Both the position numbers and the translations under genes were made by a program. DNA of 10,537 nucleotides from assembly GCA_934645125.1 (NCBI GenBank), contig CAKUDT010000028.1, positions 1 through 10,537 on the forward strand. The letters run 5' to 3'. Below the pieces are notes generated by a model that saw only the letters and a program-made list of their open reading frames with translations, did no database searches and was not told the DNA's origin. Position 1 is the first letter of the stretch, and each line of letters begins with the position of its first letter. Positions 1 through 5,314 of the stretch are shown here, piece by piece. The stretch comes from an uncultured Eggerthellaceae bacterium (lineage in GTDB: Bacteria; Actinomycetota; Coriobacteriia; Coriobacteriales; Eggerthellaceae).

Positions 1-425
1 GCACCGCGGAGCCTTTCGTTCGCGTGTGCCGCGTGGTGGTCAAGGCGGACCGCATGGTGTGTGACGTGCAGATTTCGCCTGCGTGCCCTCGGGTATCGTC
101 GCCGGCGTTCGTGAGCGCTCTGCTGCAAACGCATCCCCATCTCCCTGCTCACGCGTGCAAAAACGAGTGCGGCACCACGTTTGGGGCCGTTATGGATCGC
201 ACGCCGCTCATCCATGTTCTTGAACACGTAGCAATTGACTGCATGGTTCAAAGCGCATCCCCAAAAGCTGCTAGTTCAAATGCGCTTTTCATGGGGAACA
301 GCCGGTGGCTTGACCCCGCGCAGGGTTTGGGGCGCGTGGAGCTGAGCTTTCGCGACGATATCGCGGCGCTTTGTGCGCTAAAAACAGCTGTTGAACAGGT
401 GAATCGGGCACTTGCTTCCTGCTAG
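1..425 (+). CDS. Orphan cyanophycin synthetase N-terminal-domain-like protein (5' end may lie outside the window)
   Basis: The frame is open from the left window edge (codons from base 3) to TAG at 423-425. The first possible start inside the window is GTG at 24, with only a distant GGAG (8-11), so the true start may lie upstream. From GTG 24 the product is 133 aa. The central part reads like the N-terminal domain of cyanophycin synthetase: a leucine-rich segment with LLQTHPHLPAHAC, then HVLEHVAID. This matches the family pattern of a spaced His and Cys followed by H-x-x-EHVA. The end, with VELSFRDDIAALCAL, fits the strand-helix that closes that domain. The catalytic ATP-grasp and Mur-ligase parts of the synthetase are absent, because the gene stops right after this domain. 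A stand-alone domain cannot make cyanophycin, so its role is unknown; binding or regulation is possible. The similarity is from my reading only. Confidence 0.6.
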   Translation, partial: TAEPFVRVCRVVVKADRMVCDVQISPACPRVSSPAFVSALLQTHPHLPAHACKNECGTTFGAVMDRTPLIHVLEHVAIDCMVQSASPKAASSNALFMGNSRWLDPAQGLGRVELSFRDDIAALCALKTAVEQVNRALASC

Positions 426-592
426 CACGCAAGGCTTGCGCGCCTTCGCCTTCTCCATTCTTGTTTGTGCCAAGAGGGTTACGGAATGGCAACCAGGGGA
501 AGTTTTGTCTTTCCCCGTCAAACAGGCAGCGTATAATGCTGTCAGTAAGCGATAAACCTTACGGATCCCCTTTTCGATCAAGGAGGCCAGCT
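426..592 (+). promoter_or_regulatory. Intergenic promoter region of the YtxH-like gene, with TATAAT and an inverted repeat at the -35 position
   Basis: A perfect -10 hexamer TATAAT lies at 532-537. No good -35 is seen at 17 bp; candidates are CTTTCC (509-514, 17-bp spacer) or TTGTCT (505-510, 21 bp). GGGGAA (496-501) and TTCCCC (511-516) form an inverted repeat across the -35 area, which could be an operator. Transcription would start near 544 and give a leader of about 50 nt, ending in a strong AAGGAGG site (580-586), 6 nt before the ATG. A short hairpin CGCAA-GGC-TTGCG (429-441) just after the upstream gene lacks a clear T-run, so it is a poor terminator. Confidence 0.6.
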
Positions 593-1090
593 ATGGTTAA
601 GAAACTCGGAGTTTTCCTTGCAGGTGGCGCAGTGGGCGCTGCTATTGCATATTTCACCTGCCCTCGTTCGGGCTTTGAGAACAGGAATCTGGCCAAGGAT
701 GCCGTTTCCGCTGTGCTTGAAACCGCTGGCGCCGGCACCACGGACGTTGCCAACCAGGCAACCCAGGCTGCTCAGAACGTTGCTGCTCAGGGCCAGGAAT
801 TCGTGAAACAGGCGGCTGAAAAGACGCATGAATTCTACGCCACGGCCAGCACTAAGGTGCAGGAAGTCGCGTCGGGCGTGGGCACGGGTGTTGCCACCGC
901 TGCCGACAATGATGAGCTGCGCAAGAAGATCGAGGCTGCTCGTCAACGTATTGCTGCTCAGGTCGTAAAGAATGCCGAAGAGGCGCAGCTTGTCGATGTT
1001 GAGCCTGCGCCGGTTGAAGCGGTTGTCGAAGAAGCTTCTGCTGCAGTTGCCGAAGCGGTTGCTGAACCTGCTGCTAAGACCGAGGAGTAA
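593..1090 (+). CDS. YtxH-like membrane-anchored amphipathic helical protein
   Basis: The product is 165 aa. ATG 593 is chosen because AAGGAGG (580-586) sits 6 nt upstream; the frame is open farther upstream but without such a site. The N-terminus has Lys-Lys followed by a glycine/alanine-rich hydrophobic segment (about residues 5-21, LGVFLAGGAVGAAIAYF), typical of YtxH-type proteins with a single membrane anchor. Residues about 35-130 are Ala/Gln/Glu/Lys-rich with no prolines and should form long amphipathic helices, similar in style to LEA or phasin-like proteins. Residues 131-165 are an acidic Ala/Glu/Val tail with a few prolines. No catalytic motif is visible. YtxH-family proteins are often associated with general stress, but nothing here shows the exact role. 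The next gene has a similar helical tail, so the two products may act together. The assignment rests on architecture rather than on a diagnostic motif. Confidence 0.85.
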   Translation: MVKKLGVFLAGGAVGAAIAYFTCPRSGFENRNLAKDAVSAVLETAGAGTTDVANQATQAAQNVAAQGQEFVKQAAEKTHEFYATASTKVQEVASGVGTGVATAADNDELRKKIEAARQRIAAQVVKNAEEAQLVDVEPAPVEAVVEEASAAVAEAVAEPAAKTEE

Positions 1091-1383
1091 CACGCGGCCG
1101 CACCGTTTGCATTGCGTGTAGCCAGTGCAAAAGAAATGCGGTTCGCGGTGTGTGGAACGCTCGGAGCGGATGCATAGGCAGTAAAGTTAGGGGCGCAAAC
1201 GGCCCGAACGATTCAGGCAACACCTTCTTCTTTTGGATTCGGCACATTTTATTGATTGTTTCTTGCCCCGCGGCAAGCTCTTTGCGCGGATGATCACGAA
1301 GCGCTTTGGGGCGAATCGTGGGGTATTTTGCCTGATAAGGCGTGTGTAATGTTCGACAACGAACCTTTCTGGGTGGTTTCGAT
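1091..1383 (+). promoter_or_regulatory. Intergenic stretch with hairpins; candidate terminator and leader of the PRC-barrel gene
   Basis: This stretch of 293 bp has no supportable gene. Just after the YtxH-like stop, 1106-1114 and 1123-1131 can form a 9-bp stem with one G-T pair and an 8-nt loop, but no T-run follows, so termination there is uncertain. CTTGCC (1262-1267) and GGCAAG (1272-1277) form a tight hairpin followed by CTCTTTG, a weak terminator candidate. Near the next gene, GCCT-gata-AGGC (1330-1341) and GTTCG-acaa-CGAAC (1351-1364) are small perfect hairpins close to the start codon. TGTAAT (1345-1350) is the only -10-like hexamer I see, and it has no good -35. The next gene's promoter is therefore not resolved. 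Confidence 0.4.
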
Positions 1384-2256
1384 ATGGCGCGAAATTTGAT
1401 CACGACAAAAGAACTTGTTGGCACAAAGGTGCTGGGCGGCAAAGATGGCACGCAGCGCATTGGCAAAGTGCATTGCTGCGTTTTTCATCCTGCCGAGAAG
1501 CGCGTTATCGGCTTTCTGATAAAGCGCCCCGACCTGCTGCTTATGTTCCATCGCGCGGATTCCTTCGTGACGCTTGACGGCTTCACCTGGAACGATGGCG
1601 TTATCGAGCTCAACGACGAGAAGGGTACGTCGGGCGAATCTGCCTGCAAGCGCCTAGGCATTGATTGGGAAGAGTGCGTTTTGTGGGTTGGCCTTGTCAT
1701 GTGCACGAAGGACGGCCAGGCCCTGGGCTATGTGGGCTCGGTCGAGTTTGACCAGGAAACAGGCGAAGTGACGCGCGTGTTTGTTGACGAGGGCTCTACG
1801 GCGGGTGCGCTTTTGGGCACGCGCGAGCTGCCGGTGAATATGGTGCTGGGATTCAAGCGCGGCATTGGCAGCCCGCTTTCTGCGTATGAGAAACATCGCG
1901 CGCAAGAAGATGTGAATGCGCCCACGCGTCACGAGATGGCGTTGGCGGAAGAGCTTTCGGAGTTTGGTGCACTTCTGGTGACCGATGACGCAATGGACAT
2001 TCAAGCAACGGGAGGTTTGGCTGAAAAGGCTGGTCAGGCGACTGCCGTTGCGGGCGCGAAAGTGAAAGATGCGGTTGATAGCGTTTCGGGTTCGGTAAAA
2101 AATGCAGCCGAAAGCGCCAAGCCGTCCGTGCAAAAAGCTACGAAAGCGGCAGGTCAAGCGGTGAACAAGGGCGCGTATGTAACGGGTCGTCAGATTGGGC
2201 GCGCCAAGGGAATGTTCAGCGCGTTCAAAGAAGAGTTTGATAAAGCGCGCAAGTAA
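1384..2256 (+). CDS. PRC-barrel domain protein (two PRC-like modules plus helical tail)
   Basis: The product is 290 aa from ATG 1384. This start has only a weak site, GGGTGG (1371-1376), 7 nt upstream. A GTG at 1342 in the same frame would add 14 residues but has no properly spaced site. Two PRC-barrel-like beta modules are visible. The first spans about residues 5-75, with KVLGGKDGTQRIGKV and then FHPAEKRVIGFLI. The second spans about 97-162, with GYVGSVEFDQETGEVTRVFV and a following loop with LLGTRELP. Residues 163-210 form a linker. Residues 211-290 are an Ala/Lys/Val-rich amphipathic tail with little proline, very like the neighbouring YtxH-like protein. PRC barrels occur in photosynthetic reaction centre subunit H, RimM and many small proteins of unknown role, usually as protein-binding modules. 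There is no signal peptide or membrane segment, so it is probably cytoplasmic or peripheral. The exact function is unknown. Confidence 0.85.
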   Translation: MARNLITTKELVGTKVLGGKDGTQRIGKVHCCVFHPAEKRVIGFLIKRPDLLLMFHRADSFVTLDGFTWNDGVIELNDEKGTSGESACKRLGIDWEECVLWVGLVMCTKDGQALGYVGSVEFDQETGEVTRVFVDEGSTAGALLGTRELPVNMVLGFKRGIGSPLSAYEKHRAQEDVNAPTRHEMALAEELSEFGALLVTDDAMDIQATGGLAEKAGQATAVAGAKVKDAVDSVSGSVKNAAESAKPSVQKATKAAGQAVNKGAYVTGRQIGRAKGMFSAFKEEFDKARK

Positions 2257-2376
2257 GCAGGCAGGTGAGCGAGCCACGCGTGGAGCACGGCTGGGTGCTT
2301 GCGCGGGCAAGTGAGACGCGTGCGAAGCGTTCAGCGCACGGCGAAAAGTGGAATTGACAAGGAGAGAGCGTACATC
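2257..2376 (+). other. Spacer between PRC-barrel and TM2 genes with several short inverted repeats
   Basis: The 120-nt spacer contains the 10-bp palindrome CCACGCGTGG (2274-2283). It also holds CTTGC-gcgg-GCAAG (2298-2311) and CGTGCG (2319-2324) paired with CGCACG (2335-2340) across a 10-nt loop. None is followed by a T-run. They could attenuate or process a joint transcript of the two genes, or mean nothing. GGAG at 2361-2364 is the likely ribosome binding site for the TM2 gene, with a rather long 12-nt spacing. Confidence 0.35.
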
Positions 2377-2949
2377 ATGACGAACGGGGGCCATAAGGCA
2401 TCGGCTTTTGCTGCAGACGAAGTTGCTGCGGCCGAGGCGAACCTGAAAGCTGCTCAGGAGCGTCTGATTGCTACTCGCCAGCGTTTCATGCAAAGCTCGG
2501 GGTGTCATTCGGAGTATCCTTCGGATGGTGGAGCTTCTTCGGATGCGCCAACGAACTGCGACGATACGTATTTTGTCGCATCTGGTGATTATCCTGCGGG
2601 GGCGCAATGCTCCGATGCGCACGCGCCGTCTTCCGAAGCTGGTTCGCAGCTTCCCGGTGAGTCTTGTCCGTCGCCCCGCGTGCAAAGCTTCGTTCCCTCA
2701 AAAGATCACATTGCGGCGGGAATCTTGGCGATTTTCTTCGGTCTATTCGGCATCCATAAGTTTTATATGGGATACACCAACGAAGGTTTTATCATGCTGG
2801 GCGTGACCATCGTGGGGTCGTTGGCAACGTTTGGCGCCATCGCGCTTGTTGTGCAGCTGCTTGCGGTGGTCGAGGGATTAATTTACCTGATCAAGACCCA
2901 AAATCAGTTCGAGCTAGATTACGTATACGGCTCGCGCAAGTGGCTTTAG
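2377..2949 (+). CDS. TM2-domain membrane protein with N-terminal coiled coil
   Basis: The product is 190 aa. ATG 2377 is chosen over the upstream in-frame TTG at 2299 because AAGGAGAG (2359-2366) precedes it; the spacing is long at about 12 nt. Residues about 12-40 are charged and alanine-rich and probably form a short coiled coil. Residues 41-105 are Ser/Gly/Pro-rich and probably disordered, with four cysteines (C43, C61, C78, C97). Residues about 109-170 are a TM2 domain: a first hydrophobic helix (AAGILAIFFGLFG), the family motif GIHKFYMG (125-132), and a second hydrophobic segment ending near residue 172. TM2 proteins are small membrane proteins of mostly unknown role, found across bacteria and animals. 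The cytoplasmic or extracellular placement of the long N-terminal region is not resolved. The stop codon overlaps the left arm of an inverted repeat. Confidence 0.9.
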   Translation: MTNGGHKASAFAADEVAAAEANLKAAQERLIATRQRFMQSSGCHSEYPSDGGASSDAPTNCDDTYFVASGDYPAGAQCSDAHAPSSEAGSQLPGESCPSPRVQSFVPSKDHIAAGILAIFFGLFGIHKFYMGYTNEGFIMLGVTIVGSLATFGAIALVVQLLAVVEGLIYLIKTQNQFELDYVYGSRKWL

Positions 2950-2984
2950 TTGTTGACAAATTACCCCACCTTTTGTCAACAACT
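2948..2984. repeat. Perfect 13-bp inverted repeat overlapping the TM2 gene stop codon
   Basis: AGTTGTTGACAAA (2948-2960) and TTTGTCAACAACT (2972-2984) are exact reverse complements around an 11-nt loop. The left arm includes the last two bases of the TAG stop (2947-2949). The stem is AT-rich and no T-run follows, so it is not a standard intrinsic terminator. It may be a termination or stability hairpin for the TM2 transcript, or an operator site. Confidence 0.8.
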
Positions 2985-3042
2985 GGCGCGCCGCCTTCTC
3001 CTTCGCAGTCTCCGCTTTTCCCGGAAAACATCGAATCGTGGT

Positions 3043-3256
3043 CATCTTGTCGGAAAATTGGCGCAGATGAGCAAAATATTACTGTTCGGGGTAGGTTGAA
3101 GGGGTGCTGTCCCTCGTTCTCTCGGTACTTGTGATGCACGACCTGGGCTTTTTCGGATTTGCTTCGTCTCAAGCGGTGCTGTCTGGCCTGCAAATGCTCT
3201 CCGACCTACCCCGAACGGGAATATTTTGCACATTTGGGAGAAAAAACGACAACATG
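3043..3256. repeat. Large imperfect inverted repeat in the intergenic region before the aldolase
   Basis: The core arms are 3071-3096 and 3204-3229. GCAAAATATT (3071-3080) is complementary to AATATTTTGC (3220-3229), and GTTCGGGGTAGGT (3084-3096) to ACCTACCCCGAAC (3204-3216). Three bases separate the two blocks in each arm, giving 24 of 26 matches. Weaker pairing continues outward: CATCTTGTCG (3043-3052) against the complement of 3247-3256 matches 9 of 10, with a one-base length difference between the arms. The inside (3097-3203) has a direct repeat GGTGCTGTC (3103-3111 and 3175-3183) and no convincing gene. It could be a miniature mobile element, a structured RNA, or paired binding sites. I cannot tell which. 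Confidence 0.7.
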
Positions 3257-3328
3257 CTGCTGGTTCCGCCGTTCGTCTTGTGTGGCAGCTTTTTACCAGA
3301 AGGGCGCCCGCATTCGCCGTCTTCGCGG

Positions 3329-3334
3329 TACAAT
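3329..3334 (+). promoter_or_regulatory. Candidate -10 element of the aldolase promoter
   Basis: TACAAT at 3329-3334 matches the -10 consensus at five of six positions. No recognisable -35 lies 16-18 bp upstream. Transcription would start near 3341, directly before the first leader hairpin. Confidence 0.4.
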
Positions 3335-3343
3335 TAAACAAGG

Positions 3344-3408
3344 TGTGCGCGGAAAGCCGCGCGCAACATTTACCAGCAACGTGCGTGGAGAGTCGGTTTT
3401 TCCGACTT
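3344..3408 (+). promoter_or_regulatory. Two-hairpin 5' leader of the aldolase mRNA
   Basis: TGTGCGCGG (3344-3352) pairs with CCGCGCGCA (3357-3365) in a 9-bp GC-rich stem with one G-T pair and a 4-nt loop. It would sit at the very 5' end of the predicted transcript. A second hairpin, AGTCGG (3391-3396) with CCGACT (3402-3407) around five Ts, lies 10 nt before AAGGAGG (3418-3424). A 5'-terminal stem of this kind often protects abundant mRNAs from decay. No known riboswitch class is recognisable. Confidence 0.5.
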
Positions 3409-3431
3409 CAAATTTTTAAGGAGGAAGTAGC

Positions 3432-4367
3432 ATGCCCACCATTACCGCTGATCAGGTGCGTGTCCCTGCAGACGTGATGCCTGAGTCTCGTGAGATTTAC
3501 GTTGAAAATTACATGAAGGCAACGCGCGGCACGGGTCGTTTGATGCTGTTCGCTTGCGACCAGAAGGTCGAGCACATGAACGGCGACTTCTATGGTGAAG
3601 GCATTGACATTGCCGACGCAGAGCCCGAGCACCTGTTCCGTATTGGTTCTCAGGGTGTTATTGGTGTTTTGGCTGGTCAGCGTGGTTTGATTGCCCAGTA
3701 TGCTGCCGATTATCCTGAAATCAACTACCTGGTGAAAATGAATTCCAAAACGAACCTGGTTTCCACCAAGCAGGAAGATCCGTATTCTCCGCAGCTCTAC
3801 GATTTGGATGCCATTCTGGCCATGCGCGAGGCGGGCGTGAACATTGTTGGCTTGGGCTACACCATCTACCTGGGTTCCGAGTACGAAGCAACCATGATGG
3901 CCGAAGCAGGCAACCTGATTGCTCAGGCTCACGCAAATGGTCTGTTGGTGGTGCTGTGGATTTACCCACGCGGCAAGGCTGTTACCGCTGAGAAAGATCC
4001 CGCTTTGATTGCCGGTGCTGCTGGCGTTGCGCTGTGCCTGGGTGCCGACTTCGTGAAGGTTAATCCGCCGAAGCCCGCGGAAGGTTCCGCTGCCGAGGCG
4101 CTGAAAGTTGCCTCTATGGCTTCTGGTCGCACTGGTTTGGTATGCGCGGGTGGCTCCACGGTTGAGGCCGACGTGTTCCTGAGCCAGCTGTACGATCAGA
4201 TTCACATTGGCGGCGCATGCGGCAACGCAACAGGCCGCAACATCCATCAGCGCTCCTTGGACGAGGCAGTGCGCCTGACGAAGGCGATCAGCGCCATTAC
4301 CCTGGCGGATTACTCCGTGGAAGACGCGTTTGCGGTATTCAACGGCGAGAAGGATTTCGCGCTGTAA
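3432..4367 (+). CDS. Class I fructose-bisphosphate aldolase, archaeal/DhnA (DeoC-like) type
   Basis: The product is 311 aa; ATG 3432 follows AAGGAGG (3418-3424) by 7 nt. The protein has the TIM-barrel landmarks of the DhnA/FbaB class I aldolases, which form a Schiff base with a lysine. These are DQKVEH (43-48, the position of the usual D-H-x-x-E-H), the YPRG motif (178-181), and ADFVKVNPPK (205-214) with K209 the likely Schiff-base lysine. Phosphate-binding loops follow at CAGGS (238-242) and GGACGNATGRNIHQR (260-274). The expected reaction is reversible cleavage of fructose-1,6-bisphosphate to glyceraldehyde-3-phosphate and dihydroxyacetone phosphate in the cytoplasm. The same fold also includes 2-amino-3,7-dideoxyheptulosonate synthase and LsrF-type thiolases, so the substrate is inferred. 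It stands alone, with a structured leader and a strong downstream terminator, which fits a well-expressed housekeeping gene. Confidence 0.85.
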   Translation: MPTITADQVRVPADVMPESREIYVENYMKATRGTGRLMLFACDQKVEHMNGDFYGEGIDIADAEPEHLFRIGSQGVIGVLAGQRGLIAQYAADYPEINYLVKMNSKTNLVSTKQEDPYSPQLYDLDAILAMREAGVNIVGLGYTIYLGSEYEATMMAEAGNLIAQAHANGLLVVLWIYPRGKAVTAEKDPALIAGAAGVALCLGADFVKVNPPKPAEGSAAEALKVASMASGRTGLVCAGGSTVEADVFLSQLYDQIHIGGACGNATGRNIHQRSLDEAVRLTKAISAITLADYSVEDAFAVFNGEKDFAL

Positions 4368-4438
4368 AGTGGCGTGCGAAGAACGCGCCACCGCAGCGAA
4401 GCAGCGCGGTGACCTGCGTTTTCGTTCGATTCCCATAT

Positions 4439-4481
4439 AAAGAGAAGGCTCGGTGGGGAAGTCCCATCGAGCCTTCTCTTT
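4439..4481. terminator. Bidirectional intrinsic terminator between the convergent aldolase and transporter genes
   Basis: AGAGAAGGCTCGGTGGG (4441-4457) pairs with 4463-4479 in a 17-bp stem with one G-T pair and a 5-nt loop (4458-4462). Two further A-T pairs (4439-4440 with 4480-4481) extend it. T-rich ends follow on both strands: TCTCTTT on the plus strand and CTCTTTATAT on the minus strand. A second, GC-rich hairpin, GTGGCG (4369-4374) with CGCCAC (4386-4391), directly follows the aldolase stop. Confidence 0.9.
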
Positions 4482-4567
4482 GCGTTACTGGGGGCATTTC
4501 GAGGGCGAGCTTTTCGTCCGTCGTTATCTGCCGCACCTGTTTTTCTGTGTGGCGCCCGCTGTGTCCG

Positions 4568-5308
4568 CTACGCCTGCGTGCCCTCTTGATTTTTCGCGCT
4601 GACCAGCAGCTTCCCGGTCTTTCCGGTTTCCTTCAAGCGACGTGCCAAGTACACAGCGGGCGTGTCAAGAAGCGACGTGAAGATGAAAATCACGTAGCTG
4701 GATAGGAAAATCGAGATAAGCGTGGGAATGTCGTACGTGCCGAAGAACGCAAAGAACGTGAACAGCAGCGTGTTGATGATTTGGCTGACCAGCGTGGAGC
4801 CCGTGTTGCGCAGCCACAAAAATGCGCGGCGGTTGCCGGTGTGCTTCTCGGTGAATGCCCACCATTTATGGTAAAGCCACACGTCGAAAGCCTGGCTTAG
4901 GGCGTAAACGGCAAGCGAGGACAGCAAAATACGCGGCGTGCTACCGAAAAATGCCTGAACATGCGGCATGGAAACGTCGTTGGGGCTGGGCGTGTAGCAA
5001 AGCCAGCTTTGGTTGAGCACCAGGAAAAATGCGCTGGCAAAAACACCGAGCCACACGGCGATTTGCGCATCGCGCTTGCTTTCGCATTCCGAGAAAATGT
5101 CCGTGACCAAAAACGTTACGGCGAAAAGCACGTTGCCCAGTGTCTGCTCCATGCCAAAGCCAACAATCAGAATGTTTGCCTCGATGTTCGCCAAAATGCT
5201 TGCGCAGGCGCTTACCACGAAAAGACCCGCTTTGCCGAACAGGCGGTATGCTAAAAGCGCCGCTCCAAAAATGAAGACAACGGAAAAAAGTAAAAGCAGT
5301 TCATTCAT
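4568..5308 (-). CDS. yhhQ: Queuosine precursor transporter (VUT family, YhhQ-like)
   Basis: The product is 246 aa and mostly hydrophobic, with about six membrane helices. It shows VUT (DUF165/YhhQ) landmarks: DIFSE (70-74) followed by KRDAQ (78-82), SQxxD (138-142) after a membrane helix, WLRNTGST (165-172) leading into SQIINT, and LLDTPAVY near residue 217. Members import 7-deazaguanine bases (preQ0, preQ1 or queuine) for queuosine synthesis in tRNA; which base is used here cannot be read from the sequence. The start is ATG at 5308 with GGGAG (5324-5320) upstream, inside the end of the radical SAM gene. Only 6 nt separate the two genes, so translation is probably coupled and they form one operon. 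The transcript ends at the bidirectional terminator 87 nt beyond the stop. Confidence 0.88.
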   Translation of the reverse strand: MNELLLLFSVVFIFGAALLAYRLFGKAGLFVVSACASILANIEANILIVGFGMEQTLGNVLFAVTFLVTDIFSECESKRDAQIAVWLGVFASAFFLVLNQSWLCYTPSPNDVSMPHVQAFFGSTPRILLSSLAVYALSQAFDVWLYHKWWAFTEKHTGNRRAFLWLRNTGSTLVSQIINTLLFTFFAFFGTYDIPTLISIFLSSYVIFIFTSLLDTPAVYLARRLKETGKTGKLLVSAKNQEGTQA

Positions 5309-5314
5309 AATGAG

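Noticed and set aside
2354..2359. TTGACA, a perfect -35 hexamer before the TM2 gene
   Set aside because: The matching -10 position would fall on the start codon, and no TATAAT-like sequence is there.
1654..2685. 343-aa minus-strand open frame across the PRC-barrel and TM2 genes
   Set aside because: It spans two real genes on the other strand, is extremely Arg-rich and has no motif.
3039..3264. TGGT on both sides of the large inverted repeat as a target-site duplication
   Set aside because: Four bases are expected by chance, and they do not sit at equal distances from the arm ends.
3042..3477. Several overlapping short ORFs on both strands in the aldolase upstream region
   Set aside because: They lack ribosome binding sites, overlap each other and the inverted repeat, and show no recognisable domain.
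3408..4436. 342-aa minus-strand open frame opposite the aldolase
   Set aside because: It is a shadow of the aldolase gene with a composition typical of antisense translation and no recognisable domain.
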